Of a stretch of DNA of 64,000 bases, positions 21,501 through 30,900 are shown one piece after another. Numbering within the stretch: position 1 is the first letter of the stretch; each line of letters begins with the position of its first letter. Source of the DNA: Meghimatium bilineatum (Eukaryota; Mollusca; Gastropoda; Stylommatophora; Philomycidae). The stretch spans positions 8,517,915 to 8,581,914 of the forward strand of contig CM067315.1 in assembly GCA_034231615.1 (NCBI GenBank), in the 5' to 3' direction. The notes beneath the pieces were generated by a model, which worked only from the letters and a program-made list of their open reading frames with translations, made no database searches and was not told the origin of the DNA. Made by a program: the position numbers and the translations under genes.

Positions 21501-24043
21501 AAAGAATGTAGTGCGCTGAGTCATAGTTTACAATTTGACTGCAATATCTGCTTCTTTTGGCCTGACATATCTGACTTTATCATGGATCTTGGGTCACTGA
21601 CATACGAGCCTGGTTCTGTGGCAGAGAGATTCAGAGCACTTCTTGGATAGTGAAGGTATTGTGTTCAATGTCTGCCACAGGCTCTTATACATCCAGACTT
21701 TTCAAAAAGCAATTGCAACCTACTAACATATACATTTTGCCTAAAAATAACTAGTCAAACAATGTTTGGTTAATCACTATGTTCTCAATAGGACATCCTG
21801 AAAACCTTTCTTTTACCTATAGAGGACATACTACCAACCTTTCTTTTACCTATGGAGGACATACTACCAACCTTTCTTGTACCAAAATGTAGGACATGCT
21901 ACAACCTTTCTTGTACCAATGTAGGACATGCTACAACCTTCCTTGTACCAATGTAGGACATGCTACAACCTTTCTTGTACCAATGTAGGACATGCTACCA
22001 ACCTTTCTTGTACCTATGGAATGGGATAGACAACCCCCCCCCCCCCCCCAACTCCAAAAACTGCATTAGTCACCTTCTATAACTATATAGCAGGTCACAG
22101 TGTTGCTATATTTTTCTCCCTTTCAGGCCCCGGCTACAAATTGTAACCACCAGCAGATGTCTAAGATTTGTGTAGGCAATTATATATGTTTGTTTTCCTG
22201 GCTACTTTTATTTATGTAATTCATCAATTGCTAAGTGTAATAATTTTCAAAGATATATAGACAACTTACATCACTAGACATTTTATGAAGTCTGGTCAAG
22301 AAATTGGTAATGAATATCTGGAAATCTGCATCAGAAATGATAGCATCTGTTTCCTTTTCTGTAACTGATCGAAGGCTCCTGAAGATAATCAATAAAGTTA
22401 AAATGCAGCATTCTTTGATAACTAAGAAATTAAAGTTAACATGAGGTTGTCTGTGGCTATGCTAAAAATTAAATTTAACATGAGGTTGTCTGTGGATATG
22501 CTAAAAATTAAATTTAACATGTGGTTGTCTGTGGATATGCTAAGGAATTAAATTTAACATGTGGGTGTTTGTGGTTATGCTAAAAATTAAATTTAACATG
22601 TGGGTGTTTGTGGTTATGCTAAAAATTAAATTTAACATGTGGTTGTCTGTGGATATGCTAAAAATTAAATTTAACATGTAGGTGTTTGTGGTTATGCTAA
22701 AAATTAAATTTAACATGTGGTTGTCTGTGGATATGCTAAAAATTAAATTTAACATGTGGTTGTCTGTGGATATGCTAAAAATTAAATTTAACATGTGGGT
22801 GTCTGTGGTTATGCTGATAAGTGACATAGCCGCAAAAAAGGTCAAGCAAGTTTTACCATGGCTAGGTTTGCAATTGGTGACCAGTGTGCTACGGGCACCA
22901 CTTGCAATGTACTGCTCTATCTACTGTACAATTTATACATTGCACTTTTCTGGCAGACTCTTAAGGAGTAGAGAATGATGGGTATAACCCAACAGATTTG
23001 ATGAAGAATGATGAACTAGTTGGCCCAGAAGTATAGGTCTATGCTACACTCCTGACAGGACGTGATGATCCTGGGATACTTCCACACTGGAATATCTCTC
23101 TTCAGGGATTAACGTGCATTCATACCCCCCCCCTTCCTAAACACAACCGTCCAAGCCTTTGAGTTTTGAGACAACAAACCTTATTTTCTTATAGGCCATA
23201 TAGCCTGAGCCTTAGGCCTATATCAATAAGAGTTTGGGTGTCACCTCAGTTACTCAGCTGCGGAGGACCTGTACTTTAATCGGAATGGTTATGATGTGCT
23301 GTCAAGAGCTCCTACTCACAACTAAAATCTAAACTAAAAGGTACTACTAATCAGTAGGCCTAATCACCATCATCTAAATGTGAAAGCAAAAGTCCGCCTA
23401 GGTTGCTATGACGCCGGTTCGTACAGTAGGGTCCTAAAGAATAAATAATAAAGTTGAAATCTAGTATAATACAGTATAGTATAATACTGTATAGAATACT
23501 TATTATATTATACTTATAGTATAGTATAGATTATTAGTCATAGTGATTGTAAAGTTGAACTGATTGTCTCAATGTAAATTGTAACTGTAATATCATATTT
23601 AACGCCAGTGTGTTGCCGTGGCCCGAAAGGGGAGCAAAGAATAGCAACACTGTTTACCTTCCATGCATGTTGTAAAAGGCGACTAAGGAGGTTATGGGAT
23701 GGAGTTGGCTGTCCCATCCCATATAGGGTCAGTGACCCAAAGCCATGCTGAAACCGGATGTGTCAGGCCGAAAGCCGCAGATATCGCAGCAATGCCGTAA
23801 ACCATGACACAACGCATTCCGTTCTCCAGACTACATCCTGCTAATCTGCAGGAGTTTCAGAACGAACGCAGAAGAAGATATCATATTTAATATACTTAAC
23901 TGACTAAGTGTCTAGTAGTAGACCTAACTAACTTCACGTAATAGGAAAGTTTCACCCCTGACTTACCTATTTTTAAAATTAATAATAAGCCATGGCACAA
24001 ATCGATATTTGTATTGTTTCCATTTGTGTAGCAATCTTTGCAT
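12501..24043 (-). CDS. SETD9: SETD9, SET domain-containing protein 9 (complete, 7 exons)
   Basis: Exons 24043-23967, 22378-22270, 20118-19956, 18671-18548, 16183-16068, 14637-14514 and 12588-12501 join in phase into 266 codons plus TAG. Human SETD9 is about 299 residues, and the middle linker here is shorter. The start MQRLLHKWKQYKYRFVPWLI matches the family's basic KYRFVPW N-terminus. The SET part runs from about residue 95 (SGGTGVKVT) through SLYPG, DPIFFQSIGNPFIFRCADGV, LIDGNDAG, SCRGRD, VGQYVNNHSK (the SET N-H-S box) and YPANVAYQEF to GEELFSSYF (the C-terminal SET tyrosine motif). There is no post-SET cysteine cluster. The family is presumed to be a lysine methyltransferase; its substrate is unsettled. 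An in-frame stop precedes the ATG. Introns 2-4 are unusually rich in arrays and LINE tails. The divergent neighbour is TESK. Confidence 0.97.
13025..13270 (+). mobile_element. RTE-like LINE tail fragment
   Basis: The plus strand reads NLFRHIMKREKI, then TGKLKDRRGRKRPRRKTLNS and a W/A-rich end. This is the typical C-terminus of RTE-like LINEs, with stops. Confidence 0.75.
13236..13512. repeat. 137-bp tandem duplication
   Basis: The segment starting ATGAACAGACTTGATAAGC is repeated once with an exact offset of 137 bp and only a few differences (13236-13373 and 13373-13510). It begins in the LINE tail and extends into its 3' flank. Confidence 0.92.
13840..14160 (-). mobile_element. LINE 3' end with zinc-finger-like C-terminus
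   Basis: The minus strand encodes ERKNAAAQQRRLARKSWIDQ, then DPSKVVIPCPNCPRTFTVQL and LISNLQTHNQGHN. The CPNCxRTF...H tail is typical of a LINE common in molluscs. Other copies: 55657-56071(+), 29465-29560(-) and 2584-2640(+). Confidence 0.85.
14514..14637 (-). CDS. SETD9: SETD9 exon 6
   Basis: Acceptor TTTTTTGCAG, donor GTAAGT. It completes a Gln codon, then YPANVAYQEFNLPSHFPAHL, KQYLPNNYYTSSLHDVEGIQ and two bases of Arg. The human counterpart has ANVCYQEFDVP...LKQYLPN. Confidence 0.96.
14805..15030 (+). mobile_element. Short retroposon copy (family of 10951-11181)
   Basis: Shares the ATCATCATGTGCCATGCTTG start, GCTAAACTATCCAGTGTTTT and a TTTTACCTGTTGTTACAC part with the copy nested at 10951-11181. 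Confidence 0.65.
15575..15955. repeat. ~43-bp AT-rich minisatellite
   Basis: About nine copies built from ATAGAAATTTTTATTGAAAT and AAATTGTTAAAAATATAG, lying in SETD9 intron 5. Confidence 0.93.
16068..16183 (-). CDS. SETD9: SETD9 exon 5
   Basis: Acceptor TTTGTACAG, donor GTAAGT. It completes a Lys codon, then SCRGRDSCWPLPACDDSWLT, PYPVCPMNVGQYVNNHSK and one base. VGQYVNN(H/C)S is the SAM-binding NHS-type box of the SET fold. Confidence 0.96.
16184..17529. other. SETD9 intron 4, mostly unassigned
   Basis: A degenerate doublet (TTTTGGCATCTTGCAGATTA near 16390 and a similar block near 16475) with mononucleotide tracts. Short plus-strand frames at 16527-16768 match nothing I recognise. No exon signature is seen on either strand. 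Confidence 0.5.
17547..17805 (-). mobile_element. tRNA-derived SINE with 17-bp TSD
   Basis: Flanked by CCATAACTATTGTAAAA (17530-17546 and 17806-17822). On its own strand (from 17805) the head GAGTTATCGCACTGGC resembles a Pol III A box and GGGTTCATTCCC a B box. The body contains GGTACCCATTTAAGGCTGGG-like sequence seen on the plus strand. It is inserted in SETD9 intron 4. Confidence 0.85.
17865..18240 (-). mobile_element. LINE tail, copy 1 of a pair
   Basis: Decayed minus-strand LINE C-terminus and 3' region. It shares an extended stretch with 20575-21000 (TAGCTTG...GATAGTTTTGAG, CTTCTTCTATGTTCAG, GACCTTTATATAACATTTCA-like). Its end passes into the array at 18238. Confidence 0.75.
18238..18358. 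repeat. 24-bp array grown inside LINE copy 1
   Basis: Five copies of CCCACATCTCACAATTATAT plus GTTA. The single-copy equivalent in LINE copy 2 is near 20973 (GTCCACATCTAACAATTATA). Confidence 0.93.
18432..18500. repeat. 16-bp array
   Basis: Four copies of GGGAGTTGTGACTCAT, about 50 bp from the SETD9 exon 4 donor. Confidence 0.93.
18548..18671 (-). CDS. SETD9: SETD9 exon 4
   Basis: Acceptor GAAACGCAG, donor GTAAGG. It completes a Gly codon, then LIYQPQDPIFFQSIGNPFIF, RCADGVLIDGNDAGLSKSLY and two bases. PIFFQSIGNPFIFRC.DGVLIDGND is almost identical to vertebrate SETD9 as I recall it. Confidence 0.97.
18770..19560. repeat. 24/25-bp minisatellite, two interleaved variants
   Basis: About 30 copies of GTAAAGTTACTCTTAATACC plus ACTA, mixed at the left half with TTTACATCAATA variants. 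It lies in SETD9 intron 3, starting about 100 bp above the exon 4 acceptor. Two overlapping minus frames across it are repeat artefacts. Confidence 0.95.
19956..20118 (-). CDS. SETD9: SETD9 exon 3
   Basis: Acceptor ATGTTATAG, donor GTATGA. 54 codons: KMNPEEKYIESLKLMSTFAN, then FTVERSPSVLLSGGTGVKVT and SGTIPQFCVTSLYP, plus one base. GTGVKVTSGTIP..V.SLYPG begins the SET domain. Confidence 0.96.
20165..20458 (+). mobile_element. SINE with TTTACC tail and 9-bp TSD
   Basis: Flanked by AGTGTTTAA (20156-20164 and 20459-20467). It contains CGACTCAGCTATAAATGAGT and GCCACCCCGCCTAATAGTTG and ends CCTACCTTTACCTTTA, features I associate with tRNA-type SINEs of invertebrates. It sits about 40 nt from the SETD9 exon 3 acceptor, in the intron. 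Confidence 0.78.
20575..21000 (-). mobile_element. LINE tail, copy 2 of a pair
   Basis: Same LINE 3' region as 17865-18240: CAGAATGTTGTCCTCACTGT, CTGTGCAAGCTGCCCA, then GTCACTGTCCACATCTAACA. It passes into the array at 21000. Confidence 0.75.
21000..21382. repeat. 32-bp array grown inside LINE copy 2
   Basis: About twelve copies of ACTGGAAAAAATATAGCTTC plus TTAATAGTTGCC. The single-copy equivalent in LINE copy 1 is near 18360 (AAGATATCGCTTCTTAATAG). Confidence 0.95.
21450..21620 (-). mobile_element. Old SINE-A copy
   Basis: Diverged match to SINE-A: AGCAGGATAAGGTCCAAAGA, TTTTGGCCTGACATATCTGA, TCTTGGGTCACTGAC. Confidence 0.65.
21800..22018. repeat. ~32-bp minisatellite
   Basis: About seven copies of AACCTTTCTTGTACCAATGT plus AGGACATGCTAC, followed by a C18 tract. 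Confidence 0.9.
22270..22378 (-). CDS. SETD9: SETD9 exon 2
   Basis: Acceptor TTATCTTCAG, donor GTAAGT. It completes an Arg codon, then SLRSVTEKETDAIISDADFQ and IFITNFLTRLHKMSSD. LRxVxEE...VISDxD is the matching human block. Confidence 0.93.
22440..22812. repeat. 39-bp minisatellite
   Basis: Nine to ten copies of AAATTAAATTTAACATGTGG plus TTGTCTGTGGATATGCTAA, starting about 60 bp from the SETD9 exon 2 acceptor in intron 1. Confidence 0.95.
22830..23110 (+). repeat. Interspersed repeat related to 3900-4335
   Basis: GAATGATGAACTAGTTGG and CTCCTGACAGGACGTGATGA match the opposite strand of about 3990-4060. Confidence 0.6.
23603..23877 (+). mobile_element. SINE-A, full length, with TSD
   Basis: 275 bp flanked by ATATCATATTTAA (23590-23602 and 23878-23890). 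Good reference copy: head GCCAGTGTGTTGCCGTGG, GGCGACTAAGGAGGTTATGG, GGATGTGTCAGGCCGAAAG, 3' end GAACGAACGCAGAAGAAG. It lies in SETD9 intron 1, about 90 bp from exon 1. Confidence 0.9.
23967..24043 (-). CDS. SETD9: SETD9 exon 1 (coding)
   Basis: ATG at 24043, 25 codons (MQRLLHKWKQYKYRFVPWLI, INFKN), donor GTAAGT after AG of an Arg codon. The in-frame codon set just upstream contains a TAG. An overlapping out-of-frame ATG lies 5 nt upstream. Confidence 0.93.
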
Positions 24044-25663
24044 GTCATTGATCCGATTGACAATAGACTAACTTACAACTGATGTGAGTGAGATTCCTTG
24101 CTCTGCTAGTTTTTCCAGCTACAATGAACAATGATGAATGAAACAAACATCAACAATAATTGATTTGTTGCACTTCTTATAAGCTATAGTGAGGTATGCT
24201 CCTCCTTTCAACTGTGTATGTTAGTCCAATTTAATTATATCAGAGCTTTACAAACATTAAAAACAGCGGAGGTCGTGGTTCTGGCAATCCCGTCAACTTG
24301 ACCTCAGGGTTTTGTAATGACTTGCTTGTTATTGTACGCCGAATGATCACTGATATGGGAATATTATTTCTTGCATAAGTGCCGAGTCAGTTCAACTTTT
24401 ACACTCGCACGCGCACAAATGAAAAACTTGTACGTGGATCCGAAGTCGTGTTGTGACGAATTTCAAGTGTCTGTTTACAACTTGATACACTTGCTATTAC
24501 TTATTTTTTATAAATGTGGTAGGCTAATGCATCAGATTCTGCACAGTTGGTATGTATAACATACTGTTATGCTAGCTTTAAAGTACCTAATTTATAAATA
24601 GTGGTGGTCATATCGCAGAAACCCTGATTGTGTGCGAATTTTTGTTCAATCATTGATTTTGATCGTGAGTAGTCCACTCACTATCACTAAGTCAGTCTCA
24701 GTCAATAATACTAAGTTAAGTTAGCAATGGGCATATAAATTAGACTTAGATAAGAATAAGTGACACTGTTTAGGTTCTACACACGGGATTTTTCTGGAGA
24801 AGCACTTAATATAGCTGTAATAGACGTCAGTATACTATGTGTTGTCAGGAAAAGGAAACAAGTGGAACTGAATGATGGTAGGCGTAGGGTGTAGGCTTTC
24901 ATAATCCTGCGATATATGTCGTAGGGGAGAGCGTTGGAGGTTTTCGGGATGAAGTTAACTTTTTTATCACATAGAATCAAAATTACTCAGAAGTCATGCT
25001 GAATTTGAATGTGCAGATATCATAATCAGGCTGTAAACCATGGCACAATATAGGCTATACCATTCTCCAGGCTGCAAGAGCACCTGTCACATTGAAGGAC
25101 ATACAGAATATGAGATTGGAGCAACTATAGACTTGTCCAGACACAAAGGTGCTAATACATACAGATAAGTTTTAATGTGTGCCAAATCATCCAATGAAAG
25201 ACAGTTTTTAAAATCTAGCAATGGGGGCAATTGAAAAGAAGTAGCTTTATCCATTAGGCCAAATGACTAGAAAAATCTCAATTTTTGCCTGAAGTTTACA
25301 GCCCCCCCTAAATTATGTAACAGAACAAAGCCTTTGGATAAAGAATAGTGGATTATCTATTCATATCCAGATTGAGGTGAAAGGAAATTGCAGTGAGAAT
25401 GAGTAGAATATTGTACAATCTAGTAATACAGTTACTCTCTGTCTTCTGGATGATTAATGTCCACAAGACATATGGATAAGAGTGGAGCAGTGCATAGGTT
25501 GAAACCTACCTTCCTGGAGGTGTGATAGTTATTCTCTGTCTCTGTCCCTGGGTGGGCCGAAAATCCACAGACTTCCCAGCAATATAATGCCATTTAATGG
25601 CATTAGGTCAAAGGTTATGAGTCCATGGACCGCTGGATCAGCAACCAACCAACTATGGATAAG

Positions 25664-25809
<146 letters not shown>

Positions 25810-26189
25810 GACGGTAACACATCCAACGATTTTTTACAGCAAAAAGGTCATCAACTTTCTCATGAAGAAGTGGGAATTACACAAGCAAATGGGCAAATTA
25901 CCTTTTTAAATTATTTTTTTTAGAAACCCTCCACCCCCTTATTTAGTACATATATATATATGGCCCTGGTGTACATCGTTGTAAATGGAAACAACTCTGC
26001 CTCTGGCTATAAAGCCTCAGCCAGATCATCAGTCTGTGGATAGAATAATATCAGTATCATTGTCCTAAACTGTTTATTATCATCATCACAAACAAACCTA
26101 ATGTTAAACTACATAGACATATAAGTGACTTGCAGCATTGTGTTAATTATAATCGCCATCATCAATCTCATATTCATTCATGGTCGTAA

Positions 26190-26560
26190 GGGTGCCACTG
26201 TGAAAACTTCTAATGTGGATATATATAAAAATAGGAAGAGCATTATGGAAAGAGAAGAAAACAAGCAAAGAGGTTCTAACTACTTAATAAGAAAAAAGAA
26301 TTATTAAAGGAAATAAAGATCAATCACATAAAATATTTTGGACATATCAAAAGACTTTATATTTTGTTGAAGACCTTACTTGAGAGTACAGTCAATGAAA
26401 GGCAAGCAAGAGGTAAGTAGATATACAAGTGGGAGAGTAACATCACAAGATGAACAGGTTACAGTCTAGCAGAGTGCATCACCAAGACAAGAGACATGTG
26501 ATGCTGGAGGTCAGTTATAGCCAACCTTTGTTGCGGAGATGGCACTTGATGATGATTTGA
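26190..26560 (+). mobile_element. RTE-like LINE tail
   Basis: Plus-strand relic: EIKINHIKYFGHIKR, then GYSLAECITKTRDM and CCGDGT, the usual C-terminal order of RTE-like LINEs. Related tail at 61840-62075. Confidence 0.75.
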
Positions 26561-26924
26561 AAACGTCAACACAAAACATCCTGACATGCCTTCTTGTTCT
26601 CATTTCATTGTTTCATTTTAGAGAAACTTTATCCTGTCCAGTCTTTGATGTTGTAAATTCATACTTTCCATTCTCCACGTCTTCGTCCACCCATAACTGT
26701 CCCAAGAATATTCACCAACACTTAATGTTGACATCAGCACAGCTATAGTACTGACTACATCTAGAACATCCTGCATGTCATGTCTGTTTGAAATGAGGTC
26801 AGAGGTAGCTTTTATAAACGCTTAAAACAGTGAACAGTCATAAGTATGACTTTGCTAATGCTCTTAGCCATGTCTCAGTACATAGTGACTGCATTGTTAG
26901 CAGAGAAGTATAACTAAGTATTAG

Positions 26925-27125
26925 TTATATATGTAGTTGTATATGTTAGTTGTATATATAGTTTATATGTTAGTTGTATATATAGTTTATATGTTAGTTT
27001 TATATATAGTTTATATGTTAGTTTTATATGTAGTTTATATGTTAGTTGTATATATAGTTTATATGTTAGTTGTATATATAGTTTATATGTTAGTTTTTAT
27101 ATATGTAGATTATATGCTTGTAGTT
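26925..27125. repeat. 24-bp AT-rich minisatellite
   Basis: About eight copies of TATATGTTAGTTGTATATAT plus AGTT. Confidence 0.93.
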
Positions 27126-27169
27126 TATGCTTGTAGTTTAGATCATAAACCTAGTTATATATTTTAGTT

Positions 27170-27470
27170 GTTAATATATGTAGTTTATATTTTAGTTGCT
27201 TTATATGTAGCTTATATTTACGTTGTTATATAGGAAGTTTATCTTTTAGTAGTTTTATATGAAGTTTATATTTTCGTTGTTATATAGGAAGTTTATCTTT
27301 TAGTAGTTTTATATGAAGTTTATATTTTCGTTGTTATATAGGAAGTTTATCTTTTAGTAGTTTTATATGAAGTTTATATTTTCGTTGTTATATAGGAAGT
27401 TTATCTTTTAGTAGTTTTATATGAAGTTTATATTTTCATTGTTCATGTAGTTTATATTTTAATAGTTGTA
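27170..27470. repeat. ~55-bp minisatellite
   Basis: Five copies containing GAAGTTTATATTTTCGTTGT and TATCTTTTAGTAGTTTTATA. Confidence 0.93.
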
Positions 27471-27599
27471 AAGCATTTTATATCTACTAGTTCAGCAGAA
27501 GCCGGATGTGTTTGGCAATTATACCAATAAAATGGGGGCAAAACACATTTCCGTTCTCTGAAAGTTCTTCTAGGAATTATTTTTAGATCATCAATGACT

Positions 27600-27790
27600 T
27601 TTGATTCATTAGTTTATAAATCATATGTGAAGAGAGGAGAAGCAGAAAGAAGAGCCAGGGGCAGACCTAGAGTACGCTGGATTGACAACATCAAAGAGAC
27701 ATTACACGAACACTAAATAACATTATCTGAAGCTGCGAGAATAAGAACACTTTATCTCTGTCGACACCCATAAAGGTTAAAAGAGGAAGG
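27600..27790 (+). mobile_element. LINE tail just upstream of TESK exon 1
   Basis: Plus strand: VKRGEAERRARGRPRVRWID then NIKETLHEH, ending in GAAGAAGAATG. It stops about 40 bp before the proposed TESK start. Its GAAGAAG end resembles the SINE-A/B tails. Confidence 0.75.
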
Positions 27791-27831
27791 AAAGAAGAAG
27801 AATGATTTTGAGCTCAACCCAGTATAATTAA

Positions 27832-27931
27832 ATGAATACCTTATCTTCTGGAGTTGCATGTAGGATATCTGCGGATCTCACCAATTGTTCCCTAGACAAA
27901 CCACCCATACAGCAGAAAACCTTTATAGATG
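27832..27931 (+). CDS. TESK: TESK exon 1 (tentative)
   Basis: TAA then ATG, 33 codons (MNTLSSGVACRISADLTNCS, LDKPPIQQKTFID), donor GTATGC after one base of the next codon. That phase fits the exon 2 acceptor, giving a Glu. No family motif is present, so the call rests on phase, position and non-repetitive composition. Exon 1 could instead lie elsewhere in 28-36 kb. Confidence 0.5.
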
Positions 27932-30900
27932 GTATGCTTTTATATTGAGGCTTTCTTCTTGTGGAAGTTTCATAGTATTTCATCAATTCATTATGTGTTG
28001 TGTTTTTTATGCATTGTGATTTGGGCATATGCATGCATCTTTTGTGCTTTGAAGGGAACAATAGTTGTACTGGGAGAGGAAGACTATCTATCCTGCCTTT
28101 ATCTGACTACGGCTAATCTTAAAGACTCAGGACATGACAAACTGCTTTCAAAAATATGTAAATAATTGAGTTACCATGAGCTTGCAGTAGAACTATCCAT
28201 GTATTGTATTGAAAAAAAATAAATAAAAAGGGTTAAATAACACTTCTTCTTCGTTCGTTCTCAAACTCCTGCAGATTAGCAGGATGTAGTCCGGAGAACG
28301 GAATGCGTTGTGTCATGGTTTACAGCATTTCTGCGATATCTTCGCCTTTTGGCCTGACACATCCGACTTCAGCATGGCTTTGGGTCACTGACCCTATATG
28401 GTATGGGACAGCCAACTCCATCCCATAACCTCCTTAGTCGCCTTTTACGACATGCGTGGAAGGTAAACAGTGTTACTATTCTTTGCTCCCCTTTCGGGCC
28501 CCAGCAACACACGGGCGTTAAATAACACTTATGTTGAACAATATGCATAATCTACATTTTGACAAAATGTAGACAAAATCAAACGCAGACTCTCAATACA
28601 GATAATATGACTACATGGACCCAATCAGAATACATAGGAGTTGCAAAAGGTGAGAATGGAGGAGGTAATAAACAAGTCCAAGAGTGGGCAAAAACCTGGG
28701 GTATAAAAATAAATAAATAAAAGCAAAACTGTCACCATAATCTTCACCCTCTCCACAAAACCTGAAAATTATACTCTCACACTAAACAATACCCAACTTT
28801 TAAAAGAAAGCAACCCAGACTACCAGGACTAAAACTTGGCTAGAGAGTTACATATGGATCACATATCAAAGAAACAAAAACAAAGGCACAAAAACAAAGG
28901 CACAAGCAGACTAAAAATAATGAAAAATGAAATTTTGATTACTCTATCGTGAATTTATTTACACCTACTAGAGTTGGTGCATATACATTATTTTGTCATT
29001 GGGGAGAAAATGGGGACAAATTTGGTATCCAACATAAAAAACATAAGAAAAGTCGGTAATATTCGTCCAACTCTGGAATATGGATTGAGCACATATGCAA
29101 CAGCAGAAAATAGTAATCTCCAGAAGCTGGACAATATTTATAATGCAGGTCTCCGAATTATCGACTAAGGAGCACACCTATAATGGCAATGGAAGCAACA
29201 GTAGGATTACAAATTCTAACAGCAGGGATGAAAAAATCATAATAAGTACTAAAATATTTAGACACCTGAAACATCACCCTTGAGAAAACAAATGAATTAA
29301 ATCAACTGAAAAGACCAAGCTTCAATAACCTATCAAAAAAGCTTATGAAAACCAATTAAGAAATAACCAGCAACAACCCGGAGGAATGAGAACAGCTAGA
29401 ATCGTATTACATCGCCAAACACCTCACAAGCATATACTACGAAACTTACAATACCAGGCACAATTTTGTGTTCGTTTGTCCATCACTCATGATGATAACC
29501 TTTTATACATCCACTTTTGAAATTCAGCTGAATTTATGTCCTTGATTATGAGTTCCAAATCTAAATAATTGAATGACTAAATGGCATAAGGGTACCAAAT
29601 GGCTATATATAGCGATTTTCAGGGGCGCACCTTGCTCTATCGTCTGTGGTGCAAGACCTTATTACAGTGGCATGAATGTCACAGGAACCACAGTGATCAG
29701 TGCCATTTAAATGCATAGTAATAGGAGCAAAAATCCCAAACACTGAGAACTGAAGTCATTCTCAAGACAAAAACACTTTATCACCTATTCACCCAATACC
29801 CCAGCTCATAGTAGATTCATGTCTTCACTGATGGATCATCAGAGGATGTAGTAAAGAAAGGACGAGCTGGGATACAAATACATATACCAGACACGTTAAA
29901 AATATAACTCTAAATTGCTACTGGCACATTATAAAAAACTACACGGCAGAGCTACAGACAATCGTAGAAGCATCAAAGGTACTAGGAGAACAGACACAAA
30001 GGAGCAAACATACCCTGGTAGTTTTCTTGTGTAACTGCATGCCAGTTCTCCAGTCCATCCCTAATGAATCTAAAGATCTACTAATGAAAACAAGTGTAGA
30101 ACCTTTAAATTAGCTGTCTACTAACAACAAAATGGTGCTACAGTGCAAATGTAGATTTGTAGGAAATCAGGTGGCTGACAGATTGGCAAAAGCAGGTACA
30201 AAAACATTTATTCCATCAAAAAGCAAAACTCTAATCAAAAGAAAATATAAACATGTGGAGTCAGAGAATGTGCAGAAACTTTCCACAAGACCCCATCCTA
30301 AAGCTGAGAAAATCACAGCAAAGTACCATTTTTAGACTCCACACGGGACACTGTAGACTACAAGAACATCTTCACAAAATAAAGGTTGTCCTAATTGACC
30401 AATGTTCATGTCAGTAGTGTATCAAGACTTCAGAACACATTCTGCAGACATGTCCACTTTTTGATGACCTGAGGACTAAAACCTGTCCAAAAGAAGTGAA
30501 GCTGTGGGGCAACCATGAGGGCCTCCTACAGACAACAGAATTCATGGAGTGGCCCTCCTGCTTGTATAGACTTCTGAGCATAGAAAACTGTTTGAAGAAG
30601 AAGGTGATGAAATAGAGACAAACAAATTTATTTATGCAAGCAATTTCATACACTGGTAAAACTGACAGGTCTGGAGAATAACAAAAAAAGACAAAGAAAA
30701 GTGAGACTACAGGTACCTATCTTTATAAAAAACCTTTTGATTGAAATATTTATCCAATGTAATGCTCAGTATAAAACTGCTATTTAACCCTTTATATATT
30801 TTTTTTCAATATTTACTTAAATAAATACCAGGTATATGAGAATATGTTTGTTTGTTCAATTTCCCAGGAATTATGAACACTGCAGATTTTGTTTCCTATA

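Noticed and set aside
28974-30335. Possible host genes from the short frames
   Set aside because: They are pieces of an I/Jockey-type LINE (RT thumb and RNase H motifs).
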